From Bathynomus jamesi (taxonomy: Eukaryota > Arthropoda > Malacostraca > Isopoda > Cirolanidae), in NCBI GenBank assembly GCA_023014485.1, contig JAJOZX010006146.1, positions 213,370-277,369 of the forward strand: 64,000 nucleotides of DNA, read 5' to 3'. Shown piece by piece: positions 11,795-23,342 of the stretch; the stretch's first letter is position 1; every line of letters begins with the position of its first letter. The position numbers and the translations under genes were made by a program. The notes below the pieces were generated by a model that was not told the origin of the DNA, did no database searches, and was given only the letters and a program-made list of their open reading frames with translations.

Positions 11795-11868
11795 TATGAA
11801 CTTTTTTCTCACAACGACCGATACTATCACTTCCCGAAGTAATGACCTTTCCTCCTGAAACACCCTGT
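11795..11868 (-). repeat. Terminal fragment of the 59389-61814 transposon family
   Basis: The stretch from ATGAACTTTTTTCTCAC to CTCCTGAAACACCCTG matches, with few changes, the right TIR at 61738-61814. The rest of the element is absent; (TA)n and (CA)n follow immediately. Confidence 0.8.
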
Positions 11869-11871
11869 GTG

Positions 11872-11946
<75 letters not shown>

Positions 11947-12007
11947 GTATATATATACACACACATATACAAACACACATTATATATATATATATATATA
12001 TATATAT

Positions 12008-14572
12008 TTAGGGTGATTCAAAAAATCAAAGTTTTTTTTTTTAAGTGTTCAACCTGTATTTTTGTTCCCTATGACAAAAAAGTAGTGTATGCCAAATTTG
12101 GTGAATTTTAAATAAAATTTACTATGTGCTACCAGGCGTCAAAGTTTCCCTTTTTTTCAATTTGTTTGTTTTTACAACTTATGATTTTATGTTTAATTGC
12201 TTATATTTCAGAATTTTTAATTAATGGTTTATATACTAGCTTGCTTTTAATTGTTGTTTGGATCTCGTAATTTTGATACTAATTAATCGATTATGGAAGC
12301 TAGGCCTAACTCACCATCACCTAGTTGCTCAGTTGGGAGAAGTTCTACAAGAAAAGAAACTGAAGTATGGCTAATTGGGCAGCCCTCTGCAGTACTAAAA
12401 ACATCCGTATTACCATCAGAGAAGGAAATGATAGCCCTCTTCATGCACTACAGAAATATTAAAAAGCAAGGCATTAGAGAATCATGCTGCTCTACTGCGG
12501 ATGATGTGCTAGCAATTTGGAAAAAAGCAGGAATACCAGCAAAACAAAGAATACATGTAGTAGATAAAATTCAAGGAATACTGAAGGAATGGCAGCTGCT
12601 TAAGAAAAACAAAGTACCATTGATAAGGCTGTTGCTAAAAAAGAGCAAAGAGCAGCAGAAAAGCAACAGCGTTATGAAAAAAGGAAAGCAGAAGAAGAGA
12701 TCAAAAGAAAGAAGAATTAAGAGGCTGTCATACTCACCAGTACATCATCAGAATCAGAGGAGAGTAAAAGTGATGAATCTGGTTTCTGTGCTGCACAACC
12801 TTCAACATGGAAAAGTAAGGTTGGCAAACGTAGAAAATTGTTTGATGATAAATTATTAGGAAGTCTTGATGTTGCAAAATTGAGTGACAGAAATGCGTCT
12901 CTAGTTTTAATGTCAACAATTCAAAGTCTAGGAAAAAATCCAGACGAGTACAGGAATGCATATTGTTGACCGTCTGCCCGTATTGGTTTCAGGAGAAGGC
13001 GTTGATCAACTTCTTGGTGTGCCTAAACTGGATTCAGGTACTGGTCTCCTGACAGCAAATGCTGTGTATCAGACATCGCTTGAATGGGGCATCTGCGAAC
13101 AAATAAAATGCATGTGTTTCGATACAACGGCGGCCAATACTGGTCCTAGAAATGGTGCAGCTATTCTTCTAGAACAAAAATTCGACAACGATTTATTGTG
13201 GCTGGCATGTCGACACCACATATTTGAAATTATGCTGGAAGCTGTTGTTTCAAAGTCTTTATCACCATCTTCTGGCCCAGATATAGTCCTTTTTAAGAAG
13301 TTCAGAGAAAAATGGTCAAGCATTAATAAGGAGAACTACGAAACAGCATCATCAGATCCAGATATCTATGAAAATATTCATGACATCAAAGATGACAATT
13401 ACAGCAAATCAACTAGATACATTCCAACCAAAAGACGATTACCTAGAACTATTGCAGTTAAGAATTATTTTTTTGGGAGGTGAACCAAAAGGTGGAATCA
13501 AATTTAAACATCCAGCGGGACTTCATCGGGCTAGGTGGATGGCCAAAATTATATATTCATTAAAAATTTTTATGTTCAAATCTCAGTTCAAAATTTCAGT
13601 AAAAGACAAAAAAGGACTAAAAGACATCTGTCTATTTGCTACTCGGTTATATGTAAAGGCATGGTTTACAGCTCCTGTGCCATCTTGCGCTCCTCGTCTT
13701 GATCTGGAATTATTACAGAATCTTGTAGTCTACAAACAAATAGATGACACAATTGCATCTGTTGCTATTAAGAAACTGTTAGGTCACCTCTGGTACCTAT
13801 CAGAAGAACTGATAGCCTTGGCCTTTTATGATGATGAAGTGCCTACTGAAACAAAAAACAAAATGGTAAAGGCCTTGCAAAATACAACAGAAACTCTTCC
13901 TGCAAAACGGGCTTTTCTAGATCCTGCACTTATTCCAACGAAGAAATTAGAAGATTTTGTCACATCAAATACTCAAAGATTCTTTACAATAACAGAATTT
14001 AGTTCAAAATTTTTACTCAAAGATGCTAAAGAATGGCATAATGATGAAGAGTATAACTCCGCTAAGAAATCTATCAAACAGTGGAAAGTCGTGAATGATA
14101 TAGCGGAAAGAGGAGTAAAATTAATGGATGAATATAATAAAATACTAACACATGACGAAGATCAAAAACAATTCTTGCTACAAGTAGTGAAAAACTACAG
14201 GGCTGTTTACCCTGATAGAAAAAAAGAAACATTGATGAAGTAAGGCAGCTAATGTCTCAAATATCATGCTAGTTTAATTATGCATGCTTGTGGTTATGGT
14301 AAGACCTACGGGGGAGCTGTCCACATTAAAAAAGAGCAATGCGCCTTGTACTGTACCTCCTGAGTGGTGTGGAAAACTGTACAACAATATTGGAAAAATT
14401 TGACAATTTGAGTCGTTCTGTCAATTTTTAATTGCTGGTAGCAACCCCTAAAAATTAAAAATTTGCTAAAATATTTTAGGATAGTTGTTTTTATGCTGAA
14501 ATGAACCATTTAAAGGGTTGAACACATTAAAATATAAAAAAAAATTTTTTACCCCCATATTTGAATCACCCT

Positions 14573-14574
<2 letters not shown>
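12008..14574 (+). mobile_element. hAT-like element inserted in a (TA)n tract
   Basis: The ends are TTAGGGTGATTCAAA and TTTGAATCACCCTAA, sharing the TTAGGGTG start of the 655-4160 element. Both flanks are (TA)n, so a TSD cannot be resolved. It encodes a plus-strand relative of the 1206-3415 protein. The tail 14244-14560 is non-coding. Confidence 0.75.
12293..14243 (+). pseudogene. hAT-like transposase, frameshifted and internally deleted
   Basis: The first part (12293 to about 12960) starts MEARPNSPSPSCSVGRS and changes frame near 12725 to continue through KRRKLFDDKLLGSLDV. The catalytic part starts near 12962 (VDRLPVLVSGEGV) with MCFDTTAANTGPRNGA and WLACRHHIFEIML, then after another frame change near 13470 AGLHRARWMAKIIYSLK. 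The D, CRHH and RW order matches the protein at 1206-3415 and the general hAT-type RNase H layout. Around 100 residues seem to be missing at the 12955 junction, judged by my memory of the family. Proteins with these blocks are scattered widely in arthropod and cnidarian genomes; I know no curated name. Confidence 0.7.
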
Positions 14575-14614
<40 letters not shown>

Positions 14615-14644
14615 TACACACACACACACACATATATGTATATA

Positions 14645-15066
14645 CGGGGCGGCTCCAATAAACCTTAGCCCCCCCACCCATGGCCTAAACCATTAGAGGT
14701 ACAGTAAAACTAAACATACCTTACAAAAGAGAATTTAATCCTGCATTTAATGAGAAACAATTAAAACTTGCTGTTCCCGCCATTGGCTTCCAAGACAGCC
14801 TGAATTCGCTTTGGGTAGCTTGCCAAAAGTTACGTGAATAGATCTTGATCGTTACGCAAAGTTGCTAAAACAGTTTCAATGTGTTGCGTCATTGTATCCT
14901 TCCAAAATCGATTTGCTGCAGGTTCTTCAAACAAGAGACATTCAACCTTGTCCTTTATAACGGATTCAATGTGTTCACAGACGTTCAGGTCAGGAGAATT
15001 TCCTGGCCATTCTTCATTTCCAAAGAAATCGATCTCATGGTTCCGCAACAACTGTTGAGTGGCTAA
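14645..15066 (-). pseudogene. Tc1-like transposon fragment, C-terminal catalytic end
   Basis: Minus-strand 15066-14830 reads LATQQLLRNHEIDFFGNEEW, then PGNSPDLNVCEHI and IETVLATLRNDQD before the stop region. SPDLN with a following glutamate is the third catalytic block of Tc1-type DD34E transposases. The element end, CGGGGCGGCTCCAATAAACC, lies at about 14645. The 5' part is missing where the second hAT-B left end begins at 15067. Confidence 0.8.
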
Positions 15067-15130
15067 CAGTGGCGGCTCGTGACTTTCAGTTATGGGGGTG
15101 CTGCCTCAGAAATTGCGAACAATTGTGTCG

Positions 15131-15203
<73 letters not shown>

Positions 15204-15336
15204 GAGAGAGAGAGAAAGTCGAATAGATAAATAGATAACTACTCACTACTCAGTCATAAAAATAAGTAAAATAGTATCATAAAATCAATTATAGGGTACT
15301 TACGCTTAACGGGTAATTTCGAATTTGCCAAAAATT

Positions 15337-17414
15337 TTATTTATAAACAAATTCCATTCTTCTGTTTTTATTCTGAGCGAAAAGGTCTATTACCTTTTCA
15401 TTGAAATTCTGTGTACTGTTGATCAAATTTTTCTCTATTGAAATCATTGCAAGAGCATTTAGTCTTTCCTGATTCATAGTGCTCCTTAAGAACGTCTTTA
15501 TTCTTTTTAATGTTGAATGGCAGCGTTCGGCCTCGGATGTAGTCATGGGGATGGTCAAAAGAATTTTTATGAGCTTAGCTAGTTCTCCAAGAACATCTAC
15601 TAGATTATTTTCAGTGATAAATTTCAGCAGATCAATTAACCTGTCGTAATTGTGCATATCAGGTCTACTGTAGAAAACTTGTAGTTCAGTAAGAAGCTTT
15701 TTTTTTCAATCATGGGATATGCCTCAGTGGTCACCGTTACCTCTTCCATAGGCATTTTCATATTATAGCTATCGAAGTTTTCCTTGGTAAACAGCTTAGC
15801 AGCTACTAATTGTTTGGTAAATGAATACCTCTCAGCTATGTCAACACATACGCAGTCGCACACTTCCTTTGCTTCAATCATGAGTGTTTTTGAAGGATTT
15901 TCACAGTACTCCGAATTTCTTATTTTTAAAATGGTATTGTTGAAGTTTGTTATATATTCTTGTACTTTACATGAGTCAATAGCTCGAGATTGCATTTGAT
16001 TGTAAATGACTTCTACGTGAGGCATTATCTGATGAAAAAGTTTCAACCAAAAGATGAACTTTTCGTTATTCAAAACGTGCAAAATTCCTGTTGCTTCTGA
16101 AATGGTTTGATCTGCGTTTGCTGTCGACTGTATTTCTTCAAGGCATTTTTTAAGGGTTCGAAATTTTCATAGACGCGGTTTACGGTGCGTATATGAAAAT
16201 TCCATGTAGTAGGGGATGGACGAGGAATGCGGCTGGCCATATGTTTGCTTAAGATAGAGAGACGAAGTGGTGACCTGGAGAAAAATGTTGGTATAGCCAA
16301 GAGTTAGAAAAGAATATTCTTGAATTTCGGGTAATACTTGCTGCATTTTTCATAATCAGATTCAGTTGGTGGGCATAACAGTGAATGAAGTGTGCATTAT
16401 TGTAAACTTCTTTAATTTTAGCCCGAACTCCCCCTTTTTTTCCTTTCATGACATTTGCGCCATCAAATGTCTGAGCAATTAGTTCCTGCTTGTTTCCTTC
16501 GAGAAGAATATCTAGCTGATCTAGAATGCACTTAGATAGTCCTTCTGCCGTTTGATTTTCCGGAGTAAAGAAACCCCAGAAGCGCTCAAAGACTTCCTCA
16601 TTCAGCTCGTATCTCAGAACAATAACCATTTGAGTGTGTTCAGAAACATCAGTTGTGTCATCAGCCATGACCGCCACAAACGAAGCTTCTTTAATTTCTT
16701 TTTTTATTTGATTGCGGGATACCTGCAGCACACAGTCAAGAATATCATTCTGAATGGTTTTGGAAACGCCCTTGAAGACTGTGTTGCTTTCTAAATGTTT
16801 TTTCAAATCGGTATCTAATTTTGATGCGAAATTAATTAATCCCCTGAATACACCTGGATTTGCCGAATCATCTTTTTCATCATGTCCACGTAAAGAAATC
16901 TCAAAATTTCCGCAGAATTTAATGCAGTCTATTATTTTCGACAATATTTCACGATTTTTGGTAACTTTGTTATTATGTTCGATAATCGAGAGTTTGTAAG
17001 CCTCACTAAGTTTTTCTTTGATATTTACCGTTCCTAAAAGTGACAGGGAAATCACATTATCAATATGCTTCTTTGAACGCTCATGCTTTTCAGTTTTTTC
17101 TTTCATTTTGTTTATATTTGTAAAACCACTTTTTGTCCACGTCAAGTCACCACCGACTAGTAGACACGGGAAACAAAATAATGCATTTTTAACTTTACAA
17201 CCACAAAGCCAACTTTTTCTTTGGTACCATTCTGAATTAAAACTATGAATATATTTCTTATTGTTACTTATTCCGGGCTGAGATATTTGAATTTCTGGTG
17301 TAGGGCGTCCTTCAGTTTTAATAGCTATTTTTTCTGAAGAGATAACTGTGAAAAATTACGAGACTGAATTTTACTCACTGTCACCCGACTCACTTCTGGG
17401 GCTAGCGCAGCCAT
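15337..17414 (-). pseudogene. hAT-B transposase (DUF4371 type)
   Basis: From MAALAPEVSRVTVSK (17414) the reading passes a stop, then shows the TTF-type zinc region (SWLCGC, ALFCFPCLLVGG, HERSKKHIDNV), FCGNFEISLRGHDE, the catalytic VAVMADDTTDVSEHTQ, QTFDGANVMKGKKGG, HFIHCYAHQLNLIMK and finally IPMTTSEAERCHSTLKR with FLRSTMNQERLNALAM at about 15480. These are the DUF4371 and hAT dimerisation blocks in order. Frames change near 17340, 16300, 16080 and 15650, so it is non-functional unless some breaks are introns. A leading (TA)n and GAGAGA tract lies between the gene end and the left TIR. Confidence 0.85.
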
Positions 17415-17982
17415 GATAATAGAATAGGCGCCAAGTTAAAATTTCAAAAAACAAAAAGTCACTTGCGAAAAAAATATTCTAAGAAATGAGAGCTATATAT
17501 TGTAAATAATCCAATTACTATATAATTAACTTCAATCTCACGACAAAAAATAAATGATAACGAATCATTGATAAATGCAATTCGGAAATTAAATTTCGAA
17601 TTAGCAAACGATACAGCAACACAACTACCACGTCAAACAAACAAATCGGCACTGCTCTGTCCACAGTGCTTTGGATCCTCTTAAACCCGCGATTCTGACT
17701 CGCTCTTCGTACGTCTGCCACCGAGATTTCAAGCGTTTCGAACAAAATCTGGAACTGTTAAGTACGCAGTTCCACGGGAAGGCTGAAGCTACTTTCGTGA
17801 TTCATTCGTTCGGCATTGAAATAGTTTAAGGAAAAAAGGATATAATCTGATTTAAAAACTCAAAGTTCATTGAAAAAAAACAATCACAGAGGCTATTTTA
17901 AATATTTAAATATAAAGATCATAAGATCATGGGGGTGCTGCAGTTCCACAGTGCCTACCTGCGAGCCGCTCCTGGTGCTCCT

Positions 17983-20880
17983 TAGATACGTTTTCAGTCA
18001 ACGCATGGCTGACACTGAACGTTCACACTCACAGGTGGTGACTGGAATGACTGGCAGTACCTTGAGTGCAGCACAGATGTTTGAGAATAAGACCTTGTCC
18101 ATGGAGTGTAAACTAGACTGCACAGAATCTGGTAAGTCGCAGTTGGCCTGATGGCGAAGCTCCCAGTGGTATTGCCACACATCCAGCTCTGCAGACAGAG
18201 TATTGGGACTGGGAAGGTCATCTTGTTAGATCTGACAGAACTGCTGGAACTCTGGCTCCATGTGTCTGGCTGTTCTATGATCTTTGCAGGAACACCTAAA
18301 ATAAATAAACCAGTTGTCAATTTCATGTAACAGTAAGAGAGAGTACACATCAGTCCATCAATTTAATTAGCATTCTCAAATTATCCCTATAGCTCAATAA
18401 TTCCATCACAAACCTGAAAATCCCAGAATGGTTTTCTGTTGGCCATCTTTGAATCTTGATCCAATATCTGCCAGGAGATGATCCAAGAATCGCAGAGTCA
18501 CACTGCGACAGAAATAATCCTCCGTAATTTCTGCAGGGACATTGTTTCTGTTTTTTTGCCGGCCGACTGTCCTGGGCTTTGTCACTGCTATGTCGAGGTC
18601 TTCAGCTATTTCCTTTGCAGCCTTGAACCACTCAGAATGTTTTGAGTCAACACTGTCTCTGACTGTTTGAAGAAACCCAAGGACCTCACCAACACTGTCA
18701 TATGCCTTCTTTGTGTCGAGACTCCTCACCTGCAACTTGACTGTGATACCACGGGTGTATGACAAAACTTTCTGTCACAACAAAAGTGAAGATAAACTGG
18801 AATGTTCCAATTTGGTGGAGCATACCACTGGCCTTTGTTGATGACTCACTGTCCCAGTTATGAGTGACGTTATCCACGATGCACGTCAAGGTTGAAACCA
18901 CGGCAGGCAGTAGCTCTTCGAATACATCTAGGGCATCCAAACGCTGGACCCATCTAGTTCGGCAAATATCGGTCAGCTTATGATGATTAGAGGCTGGACA
19001 CTCCTCCTGAGTGACAAAAACAGAAAGCAATAATTTTCAGATTAGATGTATGAAAAAATAAAATAATTTAAAATAAATTTCACAGCATTAAATTCACTAT
19101 TACAACACACAGCCATTACAATAGAAAATGTACTGACTATACCACGAAAAAAACACACCTTGATCTGTTCTTTAAGCAGCAGCTGTCTTTTCGGTGAGAA
19201 CTTGAAGAAACGCTCCACTTCCTCCAACGTGCCCATCAACGTTGCGTACTTCTTGTAAAGCACAGGCTTTTACAACACACAGGTTCAATCTGTGAGACTG
19301 GCAGTGGACATAGGTGCCTTTGGATACTGCTGTGCTATCAAAGCTGCTGCACCTTTGACTTGTCCAGCCATATTGCCTGCTCCATCATAGCACTGGCCTC
19401 TGCATTTCTTCATATATAAGCCGAGATCACTAACCACTTACAACAGCAAGTCAGCAATGATTTTGCCAGTGACACCATTCACACATTCAAAGAAACCAAC
19501 AAACTCTTCACGAATAGAATCTGTGTTGTCAACAGAACGCAACACAAGTGAAAGTTGTTCCTTGTTGCTGACATCAGTAGCTTCATCTGCAAGAATGGAG
19601 AACAGAGGACTTGTGTTAATCTCCTTCACAATTTCGTCTTGAATGTGGGCAGCTGTGACGGAGATCAGTTCATTCTGTATTGTCTTTGATGTATATGTTG
19701 CATTCTTGGGAGCTGATTTCAAGTGTTCTTCGAGGACCACATCACCAGCATCCACGCGGAACTGCAACAGTGCCAAGAAGTTGCCTCTGTTCTTCGAGTC
19801 GTCTTCAGCATCTTCATGGTCCCCTCGAATAGCGAAGTTCTGCCTACCACACAAGATCACAGTCTTCATCATTGATGCTACTTTTTGTTTGTTTGCTGCG
19901 ACACGTTTGCTGATTGCTGATGAAATAAGTCGATTCACTAGTTGTGACTTGTTGGACATGATTCTGCGAAAATTATCAGCAAAAAGTGTTGCGTGTTTGT
20001 GGAAATCTGACTTGCTATTATGTTCGGCCAATTTATTTGTAGCTGTTACCCAGTTGGTCAAAGGTGACTTGTACAGCTTGTCCCACTTGCTGCTGTTGTG
20101 GCCACTTACTATACCAAACAGCACACAGGTTAAACAAAATGCGCCATATTCTGATGGTGAATACACCAGCCAGGGATACATCTTTAGCCATTCTCCATTG
20201 AAGAATCGCTTCCTGCCATAATTGTTGGTACCTGGAAACTTGTACTTTGCAGGAGGTTGCCAGTGGGAAGTCAAAAGCTCATACTTCTTGTCATCATTCA
20301 AATCGCTCACACACTGGTAATACAGGCCGATGTCATTCCTGAGGTTTGATGATATTATGTCCTCACCTGAAATTCAAAACAATATTCTTTTTAATTCCAG
20401 TCATAAAACCATCAATTTATGATTAGTTTCAGTATAAATTGTAGAGAACATCTTGTTCAAACTTGTTTTGTACTACATTCATGACAATAAATGAATGGGA
20501 TATTTTTTTTAGTTAAGAGCAACAATATAAGAATCAATTCTTACCACATGTCGTGTCTGTGTTCTGTATTTTGCACACTGGATCATCTGCGTCATATCTG
20601 ATTTCATCAAACTTCCTTTTCTGCAATGGTCTGTCACCCAAATCATCTAAGATGTCAGTTGAGCAAGAAGGTACTGGTGGTACTTCCCTGAAAAGAATAA
20701 CCAATAATATGAATAATGATGAGGTGACATTGTGAGACCCCCAGTAGGAAGGAGTAGAGTTGAATACTGTATATTATTCTACAATTTGACTGATTTTCCA
20801 AGCATAAAATAAATCATTGTCTGATCGACTTACCGACTGGTATTGAAGAAAGTCCCGATCTTTGCTTGTACCTTCTTCAT
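17983..20880 (-). pseudogene. hAT-A transposase, spliced gene with introns
   Basis: Exon 1 (about 20880-20833) encodes MKKVQAKIGTFFNTSR followed by GTAAGT. Exon 2 (about 20690-20541) reads EVPPVPSCSTDILDDLGDR to CKIQNTDTTC and ends at GTAAG. The main exon from 20370 carries YGRKRFFNGEWLKMYPW, GAFCLTCVLFG, LCGRQNFAIRGDHED, the catalytic FSILADEATDVSNKEQ and, after a stop, CYDGAGNMAGQVKG near 19370. Further introns are bounded by AAG|GTGTG near 19158 with CAG|GAGGAG near 19010, and CAG|GTTTG near 18415 with TTTTAG near 18300. CECERSVSAMR then TGA occurs near 18000. Stops and a frameshift near 18765 make it inactive. The C-terminus lies at 11503-11655. Confidence 0.85.
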
Positions 20881-21232
20881 TTTTCTGTAGACCTCGACGT
20901 TCACTCAGATTCAGTTTAGCATATAAAATATTATAACACAAAAAATACAAAAGATAGACTTATTCAAAGTGAAATTAGAGCTCCACTGCAAAACACCTGT
21001 TATATACAAAGATGGCGCTTGAAAACATTTGAGAAATTAAAAAGTGTACGGCGCATGCGCGAAGTATAAGTTCCTATGCATTTTCCAGCAGAAATCGAGC
21101 AGAGAGTATCGTTTCAAGGCAGTCTCGCTAGGGGGCGCTATTTAAAAAAAAATCTGACCAGTGCGAAACGATGCCAAAATTTATCTGACCGATGTCTTGG
21201 CATCGGTGAGCGCTGGTCTGGATCTGGGCCTG

Positions 21233-21815
21233 CTCTGCAGGAAAGGTTATGGCCACCATCTTCTGGGACATGATAGGGGTGATTCTGGTGGACATTATGA
21301 AGAAAGGACAAACAATCAACTCAGAGGCATATATTGCAGCCTACTGAGACTCCAGAGACGTATAAAGTGAGTTCGACCGGAGAGAAAACTGGAAGACGTC
21401 CTTCCTTTGCACGATAAAGCAAGACCACACAACAGTTTGCAAACAAGAGAGGCCATCACAAAAATGCTTGACTGTGTTACCCCACGCTCCATACAGCCCG
21501 GATCTGGCACCTGCAGACTTCCATTTGTTTGGGCCAATGAAGGAGGCTATTCGTGGAAGAAAGTTTGAGAGTGACAATGAGGTTGTTGAGGAGATTAAGA
21601 GGTGGCTCCAGCGGAACCCAGCGGATTTTTACCAGCAAGGAATAAAGGCCCTTGTTTCGAGGTGGGGAAAAGCCGTTGAAAAGGGTGGAGACTATGTGGA
21701 AAAATAAAAACTTGTGAAAAAGGTATGTAACTACTTGTGTACAAAATTTCTAGAACTTACAAGGAAACTTGGAAAGAAAACAAAAGGTGGGTCAACTATA
21801 TTGAGTGGCCCTCGG
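21233..21815 (+). pseudogene. mariner copy 2, 3' half
   Basis: It resumes the mariner interrupted at 11381: the segment matching copy 1 from 8615 onward. It includes a truncated HDKARPH region (one stop near 21366) and LPHAPYSPDLAPADFHLFG, EIKRWLQRNPADFYQQG and the C-terminus near 21700. The right TIR TATATTGAGTGGCCCT is near 21799-21814. Differences from copy 1 are mostly point changes. Confidence 0.9.
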
Positions 21816-21985
21816 AGATAGCAAAAGTTCTACATGAAGGTGTATTGGTATCACCACTGATATATGAGTCAGGACGATTTGTTGGCATGCTATTCACTGT
21901 CAAAAGTAAAAAATTTATGTTGCATGTGCTCATCATTTGAGACACTTTAATACAAATTTTACAATTTCTATTTTTACTGCGTTCA

Positions 21986-22205
21986 GAGGGGGAATCGCAA
22001 GAAGGAAACGAAGGAGAACCGACGGATGGTGAATATGTGCTAGCGAATACTCTCTATGAGTCTTTGGAATCCAGAATGCAACAACAAGGTAAGTATTATT
22101 TTTTTTGTTTTAGACCTTCTAAAAAATGGTTTGAATCGAAAGGGAAAGTCAGTCGAAGTAAATTGTCTGAATCATGTTTTCAAACTTCTCTGATGTTGCG
22201 CTATG
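21986..22205 (+). pseudogene. Two-exon coding fragment, copy 2 (frameshifted)
   Basis: Exon 21986-22088 ends AAG|GTAAGT and translates like copy 1 (EYVLANTLYESLESRM). The second exon begins after TTTTAG at 22114, but a six-A run replaces the seven-A run of copy 1, shifting the frame to a stop near 22200. So copy 1 may be the better preserved version. Confidence 0.5.
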
Positions 22206-22534
22206 ATTCGCGTCTAGATAACAACAAACTGGGCCTCAATTCTTCACATAAAAGAGGCTGAACGAGCCAAATCGTTGGAACTTAACTTAACTCCCAATAA
22301 GGCATATGTTAACCTGACCTCACTCGTTAGGTCTGATTATTTTATTTCGCTTACTGTTCAAATACCATTTCTAGAGAATGGTACTTCTTTCAAAAAAAAA
22401 GTGAGGCCTATTTTCATAACAGACTATCACATTATTTAAAATAAATTATTTAAAAATTTTAGATATTTTCAGCTCAATTTGGAATAGTACTACTTTCTTA
22501 GAATTAATAATAATAATAATAATCACAATAATAA

Positions 22535-22559
<25 letters not shown>

Positions 22560-22566
<7 letters not shown>

Positions 22567-23040
22567 TACCAGCATATTGAAGACAGCAAATGAATTGAAG
22601 TTGAACAAGTATTATACAAGCCAAGCTTAAGAAAGGAAAATCAGCATAAATTGATAAACTGTGTTGTGAGGTGATTGAATGTGGAGTGGAGGTAGAATGG
22701 TGCTAGAGTAGCTGTGGAAGATATTTCAACAAGCGTGGGAAAGTTGAATGTGTTTCAGGTGATTGGACAAAAGTTATAATTGTACCAATGTATAAGAATA
22801 AAGTTGAAAGTAAAAAGGATTCCAGATTATAAGGTGGAGGATGAACAAGGCGGCTTTAAGAATGTCAGAGGAGGTGTTGCTCAAGTATCAAAAATAAGGA
22901 ACTAAGTTATACTATAAGAAGATAACGGTGTATACTCGTATGTCATTTATGGTTTTGGAGAATAGATATATGATAAAATAAATAGATGTACATTGTGGCA
23001 AGTACTTAAGATGTTTGGTGTCATTGTTAAGTTATTAAAA
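22560..23040 (+). pseudogene. Non-LTR retrotransposon RT fragment (copy 2)
   Basis: Near-identical to 9960-10400 including the EDEQGG-like block and the start of the CTLWQVLK-like block; it ends abruptly at gttattaaaagct. It closes the duplicated unit. The following 23041-23340 contains a (TA)n tract and no recognisable gene. Confidence 0.75.
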
Positions 23041-23224
23041 GCTAGATTTGGATGAGACTTGGGGGATAGGGGTAACTGAGACTGCGGAAGAACATAGGCT
23101 ATGTGCCGTCGGCCTCCGAGGTCATCTGAGGCCGCTGGAGGCCTCTGTATTCCGGTTTGGTTGAAAGATAGTGTCATCATAGGCACGTCATAAAAGATAG
23201 TGATATAAAATGGGCGAAGCCCTA

Positions 23225-23226
<2 letters not shown>

Positions 23227-23277
<51 letters not shown>
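23227..23277. repeat. (TA)n microsatellite
   Basis: About 25 TA units. Comparable tracts occur at about 11720, 11873, 14578, 15135, 25695, 29650, 31845, 37760, 52732, 55241, 58830, 59349 and 62218; several abut transposon ends. Confidence 0.95.
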
Positions 23278-23279
<2 letters not shown>

Positions 23280-23342
23280 AACATAGGCCATGCGGCGTTG
23301 GCTCCGAAATCATATATATATATATATATATACGGTATATAT

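Larger units (their letters stand above)
11656..17974 (-). mobile_element. hAT-B transposon complex nested in hAT-A
   Basis: CAGTGGCGGCTCG starts at 11656 and CGAGCCGCTCCTG ends at 17974. GTGCTCCT is duplicated exactly at 11648-11655 and 17975-17982, an 8-bp hAT TSD. A second copy of the left end (about 150 bp including (TA)n and a GAGAGA tract) starts at 15067. Between the two left ends lie a terminal fragment of another mariner-type element (11795-11868), a hAT-like element (12008-14574) and a Tc1 fragment (14645-15066). A single insertion does not explain two left ends; recombination between two hAT-B copies is inferred. Confidence 0.8.
11382..21232 (-). mobile_element. hAT-A transposon inserted in mariner copy 2
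   Basis: The ends are CAGGCCAGGATCCAGACC (11382) and the reverse complement of CAGGCCCAGATCCAGACC (ending 21232). CTCTG (extending to CTCTGCAG if the terminal CAG is ambiguous) flanks both sides, and joining the flanks restores mariner sequence (ccctctgcaggaaagg; compare 8602-8622). It carries an intron-containing minus-strand transposase, itself broken by hAT-B at 11656-17974. Without that nested insert the element would be about 3.5 kb. Confidence 0.8.

Noticed and set aside
11721..12111. ORFs rich in Tyr/Ile (and Cys/Val) in several frames
   Set aside because: They are translations of (TA)n and (CA)n microsatellites; similar ones near 25700, 23250 and 62220 were dropped for the same reason.
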